Source: Candidatus Pacearchaeota archaeon UBA92 (GTDB lineage Archaea; Nanobdellota; Nanobdellia; Pacearchaeales; GW2011-AR1). From it: DNA of 16,850 nucleotides. The DNA is taken from contig DANJ01000037.1 of NCBI GenBank assembly GCA_002497285.1, positions 1 through 16,850 of the forward strand, in the 5' to 3' direction. The notes below the pieces were generated by a model that was not told the origin of the DNA, made no database searches, and was given only the letters and a program-made list of their open reading frames with translations. The translations under genes were made by a program, and so were the position numbers. Below, in pieces: positions 1 to 7,697 of the stretch (positions are counted from its first letter, which is position 1; every line of letters begins with the position of its first letter).

Positions 1-23
1 TTATTTAACTCCGGACAAAGCCG
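1..23. repeat. Left copy of a perfect 23-bp terminal inverted repeat
   Basis: The first 23 bases are the exact reverse complement of the last 23 (16828-16850). The match stops exactly at base 23 and includes the GC-rich core CCGGACAAAGCCG. On this side the repeat directly abuts the stop codon of the STAS gene (24-26). It may be a dispersed repeat that broke the assembly, an inverted-repeat chimera, or the boundary of an invertible segment. The housekeeping genes between the copies argue against a transposon. Confidence 0.85.
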
Positions 24-485
24 TTAGAGCATTATTAGAGCTTCATCAAGAGTGCTATAAATCTCGATACTAGATTGAGGAATTTTATAAACTTCAAAGA
101 GTTGTCTCGCACATTCTGGAATACCTGTAATAATTGTCTTTCCTCTGAACACTCCTGCAGGAACATTTCTTCTCTGTCTCAGAAGCATGATTAAACTTCC
201 AATTCCAGCAGTGTCTATCTCTCTAATTCTGTGCATATCAATAACAAGGGGAAACTCTGGTTCAACAATATCTTCAATTAATTCAAACAATGGGTGATTG
301 CCCTTATGATCCATTTCCATTGTCATTCTTCCACTAAGTTTAGCAAAATAATAACCCTCTATTCTACCATCTTCAGAAAAAAAATATTTAATCCTTGCCC
401 TAAATTCGTTGTTTTGATAAATGGTCCAGCCAGCCCTAGAATTCAAGGTTGATTGAAATACCCATTTATTACCTAAAAATATCAA
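24..485 (-). CDS. STAS-domain protein (anti-sigma-factor-antagonist-like)
   Basis: This 153-aa protein ends in a STAS domain at about residues 46-153. The hallmark is the strand-loop-helix VIDMHRIREIDTAGIGSL, in which D91-T92-A93-G94 aligns with the D-S-S-G loop of SpoIIAA/RsbV. T92 occupies the phosphorylated-serine position, so phosphoregulation is possible. In bacteria such proteins bind anti-sigma kinases; no such kinase is present here, and STAS domains also act as general scaffolds. Residues 1-45 are not recognised. The start is a TTG that overlaps the nth stop (TTGA), which suggests translational coupling; the next in-frame ATG is M54 and would cut into the domain. The N-terminus is therefore uncertain. 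Together with nth it forms a two-gene minus-strand operon. The stop lies directly beside the terminal repeat. Confidence 0.75.
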   Translation of the reverse strand: MIFLGNKWVFQSTLNSRAGWTIYQNNEFRARIKYFFSEDGRIEGYYFAKLSGRMTMEMDHKGNHPLFELIEDIVEPEFPLVIDMHRIREIDTAGIGSLIMLLRQRRNVPAGVFRGKTIITGIPECARQLFEVYKIPQSSIEIYSTLDEALIML

Positions 486-1096
486 ACATTTAATCTTTTT
501 AATAATTTCCCCTTATCCTTTCCAGGTACATCTTTACCCCATAAAACAAAAATTCTATTAATCTTGCTCCAATACGATTTAGGGACAATCTTCATTAAGG
601 CAAACTCAGTCTCAGTAGGATTTTTAGTCTTTACAAGTTCAAGAACATTAGCAATCCTGTGAACATGGGTATCCACCGTAATTCCATCTTTTCCATGACA
701 TTCAGTAATGACCAAGTTAGCGGTCTTTCTTCCCACACCAGGAATTCTAACAAGCTCGTCTATCGAATCAGGAATCTCCCCATTAAATTCACTCAAAATG
801 AAATTAGCAGCAGAAATAACATTTTTTGCCTTAGTTCTATTGTAATTTAAACTTCTGAATATCTTCAAAACATTAGAATACTTAGCTTCTGCAAGTTTCT
901 TCAAGTTTTCATATTTTCTGAACAAATCTTCAGCAATTCTAATTGTCGTATCATCTCTAGATTGCGCAGACATTATTGTAGAAATAAGAGTCTTCCAATC
1001 AGCCCCCCAACCTTCTCCAGCAAGTCTTTTTTCATACTTTCCATACTTCTTCTCTGCCTTTCTAAACACTTGTAGAAAATATTTCTTTTTATCCAT
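482..1096 (-). CDS. nth: Endonuclease III-family DNA glycosylase/AP lyase lacking the Fe-S cluster
   Basis: This is a base-excision-repair enzyme of the HhH-GPD superfamily, 204 aa. The helix-hairpin-helix IPGVGRKTAN (118-127) carries the Schiff-base lysine K124. The catalytic aspartate is D142 in VDTHV, and SAQS (43-46) matches the family's N-terminal helix. Bacterial Nth ends in a C-x6-C-x2-C-x5-C loop that binds a [4Fe-4S] cluster; here the chain stops after the WGKDVPGKDKG segment and its only cysteine is C133, so the cluster is absent. The ATG at 1096 lies 25 bp from a TATA-like element shared with valS, which implies a leaderless transcript. The STAS gene follows with a 4-nt overlap. 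Thymine-glycol or U/T-mismatch specificity cannot be decided from sequence. Confidence 0.9.
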   Translation of the reverse strand: MDKKKYFLQVFRKAEKKYGKYEKRLAGEGWGADWKTLISTIMSAQSRDDTTIRIAEDLFRKYENLKKLAEAKYSNVLKIFRSLNYNRTKAKNVISAANFILSEFNGEIPDSIDELVRIPGVGRKTANLVITECHGKDGITVDTHVHRIANVLELVKTKNPTETEFALMKIVPKSYWSKINRIFVLWGKDVPGKDKGKLLKRLNV

Positions 1097-1145
1097 AAAA
1101 TATCAAATCCTAAATCTTTTTAATCCCTTGCTACGTACCCTAATC
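1097..1145. promoter_or_regulatory. Shared divergent promoter of nth and valS
   Basis: Only 49 bp separate the nth ATG (1096) from the valS ATG (1146). A single TATA-like element, CTTTTTAAT (1116-1124), is centred at about 1121, the midpoint, 25 bp from each start codon. That is the normal TATA-to-start-site distance for archaeal RNA polymerase in both directions, so both mRNAs are predicted to be leaderless. Confidence 0.65.
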
Positions 1146-3473
1146 ATGCTTCCAATAGATACTAAAAAAATAGAAAAACACTGGCTAGATTATTGGGAAA
1201 AAGAGAGAATTTACGCCTTTGATAAGAATTCAAAGCCTGTATTCTCAATAGACACACCACCTCCAACAGTTTCAGGAGAAATGCATATTGGACATGCATA
1301 CTCTTACTCGCAACAAGATTTTATAGCTAGATATAAAAGAATGCAGGGATTTTCAGTCTTTTATCCTTTTGGCACAGACGATAATGGTTTGCCAACCGAA
1401 AAGCTAATTCAAAAAATAAAAAATGTTAAAAGCAAAGATTTCTCAAGACAAGAATTCATAGAACTCTGTCTGAAAACACTAAAAGAAATAACTCCTGCAT
1501 TTATTCAGGATTGGAAAAATATAGGAGTTTCATGCGATTACAACTTATATTACTCAACAATAAATGACAATTCAAGAAAAATGTCTCAAAAAATGTTTTT
1601 AGAATTATACAAGCAAGGATTAGTGTACAAAACCGATTTCCCAACAATATGGGATACAGAATTCCAAACTCCTGTTGCGCAGGCAGAATTAGAAGATAGA
1701 GAAAAAGAATCCTTATTTACCACAATAAAATTCCATGTACAAGAAAAAATTCTTCCAATAGCAACAACACGTCCTGAGCTTCTTGGAGCTTGTCTAGCCA
1801 TATTCGTAAATCCAGAAGATAAAAGATATAAACATTTTATAGGAAAAAAAGCAACAGTCCCAATTTTCAATAATCTTGTTCCCATTCTGGCGGATGCCCA
1901 TGCAGAAATGGAAAAGGGTACGGGAGCACTAATGATTTGCTCTTACGGAGACAAACAAGATGTAGAGGCAGTAAAAAAACACAAATTAACTCCAAGAGTT
2001 ATAATAACAAAAGAAGGAAAGATTAATGCTCATCCGTATGAAGGTTTATACATTAAAGAGGCAAGAGCAAAAATATTGGAAGATTTACAAAATCAAAACT
2101 TAATAATAAAACAAGAAAAAATAAAACACGTAACCAATGTCTATGAAAAATCTGGAAGAGAAATAGAATTTCTTCCAACAGAACAATGGTTTATTAAAAT
2201 CTTAGATAAAAAATCTGTATTGTTAAAACAAGGAAAAAAGATTAACTGGTATCCAAAACATATGCAAAAAAGATATGAAAACTGGATTCATGGATTGGAA
2301 TGGGACTGGTCTATTTCCAGAGAAAGACACTTTGGAATTCCTATTCCTGTTTGGCACTGTCGCTCTTGTAATCATATAATTTTAGCAAAAGAATCAGAAT
2401 TGCCTATAGACCCAGTGCAAAAAGAAAAAATATGTGACAAATGCAAAATGAAAGCAGAACCAGAAACAAAAGTTCTTGACACTTGGGCAACATCATCATT
2501 AACGCCTCAAATAGCTTCCTCATTAGTCAACAACAAGATAAAACTCCCTTACTCACTAAGACCTCAGGCACATGACATAATTAGAACCTGGGCATTCTAT
2601 ACAATTGTTCGTTCTTTGTACCATGAAAAAAAAATTCCTTGGAAAGATACAATTATCTCTGGATTTGTGACTTTAGAAGGCCAAAAAATGTCAAAGTCTA
2701 AAGGAAATGGAATCAAACCTCAAACAATAATGGAAGAATTTAGTGCGGATGCTTTAAGATATGCAGCAGCCTCATCAAAATTAGGAGAAGATTCAGATTA
2801 TCAGGAAAAAGATATAATCACTGGAAAGAAATTTGTAACTAAAATCCTAAATGCTACAAATTTCGTGTTTATGAATTTAAAATACCAAAAACAAGCAAAG
2901 CTTCATGAAACAGACAGACTTTTGCTACAGCAATTAAATCAAATTATAGATTCTGCAACAGAATCATTTAATTCTTATAACTATTCAAAAGCTAAACTGG
3001 ATACAGAATCTTTTTTCTGGAAAACCTTTGCAGACAATTACTTGGAAATTGTAAAAAATAGAGTTTACAATGGAACAAAAGAAGAAAAAGAATCAGCTTT
3101 CTACACTTTATATCAGTCCCTTTTGGCAATTACAAAAATGATGGCTCCAATAACTCCTTTCATAGCAGAAGAGATTTACCAACAGCACTTCAAAAAACAC
3201 GAAAAAGCAAAATCAATTCATTTATCCAAATGGCCTGATGAGTTCAAAATCAAAAAAACCAAGGAAGATGGTAAAGTCTGGAACAGAATGATAGAACTAA
3301 TCTCTTCAGTGAGACAAGCAAAATCAGAAGCCCAAAAGTCGATGAAAGCTGAAATAATACTAACCCTGCCAAAATCAGACCACAAATTGCTAGTAAAATT
3401 AATAAATGATATAAAAGCAGTCACTGGTGCAAAGACAATAGAAGAAGGCGAATTTAAAATTGAATTTACTTAG
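1146..3473 (+). CDS. valS: Valyl-tRNA synthetase
   Basis: This class I synthetase charges tRNA-Val in the cytoplasm. The protein is 775 aa from the ATG at 1146. An in-frame TTG at 1128 would add six residues, but the ATG lies exactly where a leaderless start is expected from the TATA box at 1117-1124. The Rossmann fold carries TPPPTVSGEMHIGH (HIGH at 47-50) and KMSKS at 514-518. An editing domain (about 170-340) contains the TTRPELLGA element. A CxxC pair (C405, C408 and C430, C433) forms a zinc knuckle. An anticodon-binding helical domain follows. At 775 aa it is shorter than typical valyl enzymes and lacks a long C-terminal coiled coil, as is common in archaeal forms. The TVSGE signature and overall layout favour Val over Ile or Leu. 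Confidence 0.95.
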   Translation: MLPIDTKKIEKHWLDYWEKERIYAFDKNSKPVFSIDTPPPTVSGEMHIGHAYSYSQQDFIARYKRMQGFSVFYPFGTDDNGLPTEKLIQKIKNVKSKDFSRQEFIELCLKTLKEITPAFIQDWKNIGVSCDYNLYYSTINDNSRKMSQKMFLELYKQGLVYKTDFPTIWDTEFQTPVAQAELEDREKESLFTTIKFHVQEKILPIATTRPELLGACLAIFVNPEDKRYKHFIGKKATVPIFNNLVPILADAHAEMEKGTGALMICSYGDKQDVEAVKKHKLTPRVIITKEGKINAHPYEGLYIKEARAKILEDLQNQNLIIKQEKIKHVTNVYEKSGREIEFLPTEQWFIKILDKKSVLLKQGKKINWYPKHMQKRYENWIHGLEWDWSISRERHFGIPIPVWHCRSCNHIILAKESELPIDPVQKEKICDKCKMKAEPETKVLDTWATSSLTPQIASSLVNNKIKLPYSLRPQAHDIIRTWAFYTIVRSLYHEKKIPWKDTIISGFVTLEGQKMSKSKGNGIKPQTIMEEFSADALRYAAASSKLGEDSDYQEKDIITGKKFVTKILNATNFVFMNLKYQKQAKLHETDRLLLQQLNQIIDSATESFNSYNYSKAKLDTESFFWKTFADNYLEIVKNRVYNGTKEEKESAFYTLYQSLLAITKMMAPITPFIAEEIYQQHFKKHEKAKSIHLSKWPDEFKIKKTKEDGKVWNRMIELISSVRQAKSEAQKSMKAEIILTLPKSDHKLLVKLINDIKAVTGAKTIEEGEFKIEFT

Positions 3474-3503
3474 ACACAATGCTTATTAACCGCAATAAAT
3501 TCT

Positions 3504-3546
3504 CATAAATACCACGGGTTGCTGGACCCCTAGAACCCGCTGGAGG
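3504..3546 (+). promoter_or_regulatory. prf1 promoter/leader with dyad and strong SD
   Basis: A TATA-like element CATAAATA (3504-3511) is followed by a GC-rich segment unlike the AT-rich surroundings. This contains a 6-bp dyad CGGGTT (3515-3520)/AACCCG (3534-3539), a GCTGGA direct repeat (3521-3526 and 3539-3544) and the SD GGAGG (3542-3546), 6 nt before the ATG. Transcription from this TATA would start near 3534, making the dyad an operator-like site. An upstream start near 3510 would instead make it an RNA hairpin. Confidence 0.45.
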
Positions 3547-3552
3547 TTGTAG

Positions 3553-4647
3553 ATGGACGACAAACAAAAAATGGAGCTCGAAGAGCTAATAGAAGAGCTT
3601 GAATCCAAGCGAGGCAGACACACTCAGTTAGTCACAGTGATGATTCCTTCAGAATTCAATATAAGCCAAGTAGTAAGGCAATTAGAAGCAGAAAAATCAA
3701 CAGCTGCAAACATAAAATCCAAAACAGTAAGGGTGAACGTTGCAGACGCCCTAGAAAGAATTATAAGAGAATTGAAAAATTACAAACGCACACCTCCAAA
3801 TGGATTAGCTGCATTCTCAGGAAATGTTTCAGAAAAAGAAGGCACAACAGACGTTCAACTATGGACGATAGAACCGCCAAAACCCCTAAGAATAAGAATG
3901 TACAGGTGTGATCAAGTTTTTGTCATAGAGCCATTGAAAGATATGTTACAAACAGATGAGGTTTACGGACTATTGGTAATAGACAGAAAAGATGCGGCAA
4001 TAGGAATTTTAGAAGGTAAAGAAATCAAACTAATCTCTAAATTGACTTCAGGAGTCCCTGGAAAAGTAAGGGCTGGAGGACAATCTTCTCAAAGGTTTGC
4101 AAGAATAACAGAAGGGTTAGTCAAAGAGTTTTTCAGAAGAGTTTCAGAAGAGATGAAAGAGATTTTCTTCGATCTACCAAGGCTTAAAGGAATACTAATA
4201 GGAGGTCCAATTCCTACAAAAGAAGAATTTATGGTGGAAGGTCAACTAGTAACAAAGTTAAAAGAAAAAGTAATCGCACTGAAAGATATTGGTTATGTAG
4301 ACGAACACGGTCTTAATCTATTAGTTGAAGCCTCATATGAAGATATTGAAGAACAGGAATTGGTAAAAGAGAAGAAAATAGTAGAACGATTTTTTGAAAC
4401 CCTTGGAAAAAGAAAAGAAAAGGCCGCATATGGTGATGAAAAGGTTTCTCTTGCACTAGAAAGAGGAGCAGTTGAAACTCTCCTAATATCCAAAGCTCTA
4501 GAAAAAGGAAAAATAGCAGAATTTGAAAAAAAGGCGATAAATATTGGGGCTGAAGTCATTCTTGTCTCAAATGACACAGATGAAGGCAAACAATTTTACA
4601 ATATAACAAAGGGCTTTGGCGCAATTCTGAGATTTGCTCTTGAATAA
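3553..4647 (+). CDS. prf1: Peptide chain release factor aRF1
   Basis: aRF1 reads all three stop codons and triggers peptidyl-tRNA hydrolysis. Domain 1 carries NIKS (53-56) and the YxCxxxF motif (Y117, C119, F123) used for stop recognition. Domain 2 carries the catalytic GGQ (175-177) in the RAGGQSSQRF context. Domain 3 ends in the recycling-factor-binding fold. The 364-aa length is short for the family, usually about 400-430. The missing part is the cysteine-bearing mini-domain normally inserted in domain 3, since LLISKALEKG runs almost directly into the last beta-alpha units. The ATG has a strong SD GGAGG 6 nt upstream, unlike its leaderless neighbours. Confidence 0.95.
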   Translation: MDDKQKMELEELIEELESKRGRHTQLVTVMIPSEFNISQVVRQLEAEKSTAANIKSKTVRVNVADALERIIRELKNYKRTPPNGLAAFSGNVSEKEGTTDVQLWTIEPPKPLRIRMYRCDQVFVIEPLKDMLQTDEVYGLLVIDRKDAAIGILEGKEIKLISKLTSGVPGKVRAGGQSSQRFARITEGLVKEFFRRVSEEMKEIFFDLPRLKGILIGGPIPTKEEFMVEGQLVTKLKEKVIALKDIGYVDEHGLNLLVEASYEDIEEQELVKEKKIVERFFETLGKRKEKAAYGDEKVSLALERGAVETLLISKALEKGKIAEFEKKAINIGAEVILVSNDTDEGKQFYNITKGFGAILRFALE

Positions 4648-4662
4648 GTCCTTTCTGTATCA

Positions 4663-4728
4663 AGAAGTTTTTCGTTTGTTTGAAACTTCTGGGTACTCAA
4701 GATTGCAATTCACCTCGTTTAGCAATCT
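4663..4728 (+). other. Two tandem hairpins in the prf1-mcm intergenic region
   Basis: Two perfect short stems follow prf1. The first is AGAAGTTT/AAACTTCT (4663-4670 with 4683-4690, 12-nt loop). The second is AGATTGC/GCAATCT (4700-4706 with 4722-4728, 15-nt loop), followed by ACA at 4731-4733. They may be a structured 3' end or a small RNA. A hairpin followed by ACA recalls H/ACA guides, but no K-turn or long stem is visible, so that reading is weak. No T-run typical of an archaeal terminator follows. Confidence 0.35.
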
Positions 4729-4759
4729 AGACATAATAACTTTCTAAACATAACAAACC

Positions 4760-4767
4760 ATATAAAT
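4760..4767 (+). promoter_or_regulatory. mcm TATA box
   Basis: ATATAAAT is centred about 24.5 bp before the mcm ATG at 4788. No SD precedes the ATG, so a leaderless transcript is predicted. Confidence 0.6.
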
Positions 4768-4787
4768 CTCCCCAATATCCCTTCTAT

Positions 4788-6794
4788 ATGGAATTAAAGA
4801 AAGCGGAAGATATTATTCAGGAATCAAAGAACTTTCTTGAGGCTTATAAAAAAGAAATAGGAAAATCAATAAGAGAAGGAGAAAAAATAGTCTATATTGA
4901 CTTCCCTTATATCTCAGAATTCTCTCCATCTTTATCGGAAAAACTCTTAGAAAATCCTGAGGAAACTCTTGCATATTTAGAAACCGCACTTGGAGAATCA
5001 GGGCTTGTCTTAAACCCAAGAATAAGAATAAAAGAAGTTCCTTCATCTATAGATACAAAGGTAAGAGAAATAAGAGCTAAACATCTGGATAAATTCGTTC
5101 AAATAGAAGGCATTGTCAAGCAGGCCTCGGACGTCTTACCTCAAGTTGTCAATGCGAGATTTGAATGCCCTACTTGTGGAGCAATTCTATCTGTATTACA
5201 AATAGATAAAAAGTTCAGAGAACCTGCACGTTGTTCCTGTGGCAGAAAAGCCCAGTTTAATCTTCTTTCCAAAGAAATGGTTGACGCTCAGAGATTAGTC
5301 ATAGAAGAATCTCCAGACATGCTTGAAGGAGGAGAACAGCCAAGAAGAATTAACGTATTTCTCAAAGAAGATTTAGTGGACCCAAAGATGGAAGAAAGAA
5401 CAACTCCGGGAAGCAGAGTTAAAGTCCTCGGAGTGCTGAAAGAAGTTCCTCGTCCATTGCAAGCAGGGGCAATATCTACATTATTCGATTTGGCAATTGA
5501 AGCAAATTATATAACGCCTTTAGAAGAAACATTCGAAGATTTAGAAATAACAGAAGAAGAAGAAAAACAAATTTTAGAGTTAGCAGCAGACCCACAAGTT
5601 TATCATAGACTTACACAAAGTATAGCTCCTAGTGTTTATGGATATGACAAAATAAAAGAATCAATCCTCTTGCAACTCTTTTCTGGAATATCTAAAGTAA
5701 AATCAGATAAAGGGAAAACAAGAGGAGATATACACATACTTTTAGTAGGTGACCCTGGAGTTGCAAAATCAGTTATATTGAAGTTTACAGCAGGAATTGC
5801 AGCCAAAGGAAGATATGTTTCAGGAAAAGCAGCAACAGCTGCAGGATTGACAGCCGCAGTCGTAAAAGATGAATTTCTTCGTGGATGGAGTCTGGAAGCT
5901 GGGGCGATGGTTCTTTCAAATAAAGGATTAGTTTGCATAGATGAAATAGAAAAAATGTCAGAACACGACAGAAGCACAATGCATGAAGCAATGGAACAGC
6001 AAACAGTCACAATTTCAAAAGCAAATATCCAAGCAACATTAAGAGCGGAAACTTCAGTCTTAGCAGCAGGAAACCCAAAACTTGGAAGATTTGATCCTTA
6101 TAGCCCTATTCCACAGCAGATTGATATTTCTCCAGCCTTATTATCTAGATTTGACGTAATCTTCATCATCCGAGACTTACCAAACAGAATACAAGATGAA
6201 GCAATAGCGTCTCACGTTTTAGAAGAGCATGTGCAAAAAGTTGTGAGAGATGTAATTCCTCCTGAAATATTAAGAAAATATGTAGCCTATGCAAAAAGAT
6301 TCAAACCTCGTTTGTCAGATACTGCAGTAGAAGAAATAAAATCATTTTATATAAATTTAAGAAATCAATCTACACGTACAGACTCTGACATAAAACCCAT
6401 TCCTATAACTGCAAGACAATTGGAAGCAATTATAAGATTATCTGAAGCATGCGCAAAAATCCGTCTTTCAGATAAAGTAGAGAGTAAGGATGCAAAAAGA
6501 GCGATAGACCTCCTCAAATTTTCAATGCAACAAGTTGGTTATGACCAAGAAACCCAAACGTTTGACATAGACAGAATCGGTGGAATTCCTTCATCTAAAA
6601 GAGGAAAAATAATAAATGTAAAAGAAACTATTTCAAAACTCGAAAGCAGGCTTGGTAAATTAATACCTCTAGAAGAATTAAAAAAAGAACTAGGAGAAGG
6701 CATGTCTGAAACAGACTTAGAAGAAGCAATTACTCAATTATCAAAATCTGGAGACATCTTCAGACCTAAAAAGGGCTATATTCAGAAACTATGA
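4788..6794 (+). CDS. mcm: MCM replicative helicase
   Basis: This is the homohexameric 3'-5' DNA helicase of the archaeal replication fork, 668 aa. The N-terminal domain includes a zinc site C127-P-T-C130 with C149-S-C151, so the second half is CxC rather than the usual CxxC. The AAA+ core has Walker A GDPGVAKS (321-328), Walker B CIDEIEK with D385-E386, and the arginine-finger motif SRFD (453-456). A C-terminal winged helix (about 600-668) follows. No intein or insertion is seen, although archaeal mcm is a frequent intein host. The gene heads a plus-strand run with an 85-aa gene (ATGA overlap) and an RPA-like gene, consistent with a replication cluster. Confidence 0.97.
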   Translation: MELKKAEDIIQESKNFLEAYKKEIGKSIREGEKIVYIDFPYISEFSPSLSEKLLENPEETLAYLETALGESGLVLNPRIRIKEVPSSIDTKVREIRAKHLDKFVQIEGIVKQASDVLPQVVNARFECPTCGAILSVLQIDKKFREPARCSCGRKAQFNLLSKEMVDAQRLVIEESPDMLEGGEQPRRINVFLKEDLVDPKMEERTTPGSRVKVLGVLKEVPRPLQAGAISTLFDLAIEANYITPLEETFEDLEITEEEEKQILELAADPQVYHRLTQSIAPSVYGYDKIKESILLQLFSGISKVKSDKGKTRGDIHILLVGDPGVAKSVILKFTAGIAAKGRYVSGKAATAAGLTAAVVKDEFLRGWSLEAGAMVLSNKGLVCIDEIEKMSEHDRSTMHEAMEQQTVTISKANIQATLRAETSVLAAGNPKLGRFDPYSPIPQQIDISPALLSRFDVIFIIRDLPNRIQDEAIASHVLEEHVQKVVRDVIPPEILRKYVAYAKRFKPRLSDTAVEEIKSFYINLRNQSTRTDSDIKPIPITARQLEAIIRLSEACAKIRLSDKVESKDAKRAIDLLKFSMQQVGYDQETQTFDIDRIGGIPSSKRGKIINVKETISKLESRLGKLIPLEELKKELGEGMSETDLEEAITQLSKSGDIFRPKKGYIQKL

Positions 6795-7048
6795 AAAAAA
6801 AGAAAAGAGAGCTTGACAATAAAGAAGTGTTATCCAAAGTGGAAAAGTCAAGAGTTGAAGTAAAAAAAAGGTTTAATTCATTAATTGGTAAAATTGATAG
6901 CGAACTTAAAAATATGACTTCAATTAAGGAAAAATATGAGTTAAACCGCTATAACTCTGCTCTATTAAATGATAAAAAGAAGAAATTAACCGAATTTAAG
7001 GAAAAGCTAATAGATATTGGGATAGAAAATATAAAAGAAGAATTATAA
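6791..7048 (+). CDS. Small charged helical protein, function unknown
   Basis: This 85-aa protein overlaps the mcm stop by 4 nt (ATGA), so it is probably translated by coupling. It is rich in Lys and Glu, has no cysteine, and is predicted to be almost entirely alpha-helical or coiled-coil, with repeated E/K-rich segments such as KEKYELNRYNSALLNDKKKK. I do not recognise a family. Its place between the helicase and the RPA-like gene makes an accessory replication role a reasonable guess, but nothing in the sequence demonstrates it. The clean overlap and codon use like its neighbours support a real gene. Confidence 0.65.
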   Translation: MKKKKRELDNKEVLSKVEKSRVEVKKRFNSLIGKIDSELKNMTSIKEKYELNRYNSALLNDKKKKLTEFKEKLIDIGIENIKEEL

Positions 7049-7053
7049 CAATC

Positions 7054-7061
7054 CTTAAATA
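7054..7061 (+). promoter_or_regulatory. TATA box of the RPA-like gene
   Basis: CTTAAATA is centred 25.5 bp before the ATG at 7083. No SD is present, so a leaderless start is predicted even though the gene follows the mcm operon by only 34 bp. Confidence 0.6.
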
Positions 7062-7082
7062 ATCAGAATTATTTTAACAAAA

Positions 7083-7697
7083 ATGCCAGACGAACAATTC
7101 AAACGCCATATTGCCTACAAATACAGAATCGGAGATATTTTGGCAGGAAAAACAATTTTTGATGCGGACCATTTCAGGTTTCAGGAAATAACAGAAAAGC
7201 AGGTTGTAAGAGTGAATATCATAGCAAACGTCATAGAAAAATTTGTTCAGGACCAAGACAAAAAATTTGCTTCAGTCACCTTAGATGATGCATCAGGACA
7301 GATAAAACTTAAGACATTTGGTGATGATATCAGTAAATTTCAGAATGTTTCTCAAGGGGATACAATCCAAGTAGTCGGACTTCTTCGCTCATGGAACAAT
7401 GAAATCTACATATCTCCTGAAATAATAAAATCCCGCACTCCTGAATACCTTCTATTGAGAAAATTAGAAACAGACCTTGAAAGACCTAAACCTATAGACA
7501 AAGTGCAAGCATCCAAATTAAGAGACCAGATACTTGAAATATTGAAGAAGCAAGAAGATAACGGCGGAGCAGATGTAGAAGCTCTAATAATAGACCTAAA
7601 ACAATCTCCACAAATAATCAACAGCGAAATCAAAAAGCTCTTGGAAGAAGGCATTGCTTATGAGCCTCGCCCAGGTAAGTTAAGATATCTAGGCTGA
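7083..7697 (+). CDS. OB-fold single-stranded-DNA-binding protein, RPA2-like
   Basis: This 204-aa protein has an OB-fold at about residues 42-118 (VRVNIIANVIEKF, then SVTLDDASGQIKLKTFG, then DTIQVVGLLRSWNNEIYIS). A linker follows, then a helical winged-helix domain (about 145-204). That is the domain order of eukaryotic RPA32/RPA2 and its archaeal relatives, which bind single-stranded DNA and recruit partners through the winged helix. No zinc finger is present. The position just behind mcm fits a replication or repair role. The last 9 nt overlap the convergent methyltransferase gene. A tRNA-type OB-fold with another role is the alternative; OB-folds diverge quickly, so the paralogue is not assigned. 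Confidence 0.8.
   Translation: MPDEQFKRHIAYKYRIGDILAGKTIFDADHFRFQEITEKQVVRVNIIANVIEKFVQDQDKKFASVTLDDASGQIKLKTFGDDISKFQNVSQGDTIQVVGLLRSWNNEIYISPEIIKSRTPEYLLLRKLETDLERPKPIDKVQASKLRDQILEILKKQEDNGGADVEALIIDLKQSPQIINSEIKKLLEEGIAYEPRPGKLRYLG

Noticed and set aside
1128..1148. TTG start at 1128 for valS
   Set aside because: It would lie only a few bp from the TATA box. The ATG at 1146 is 25 bp from the box and gives the normal N-terminus.
5636..6010. 124-codon open frame antisense to the MCM AAA+ core
   Set aside because: Fully embedded in mcm, with low-complexity translation and no initiation signals.
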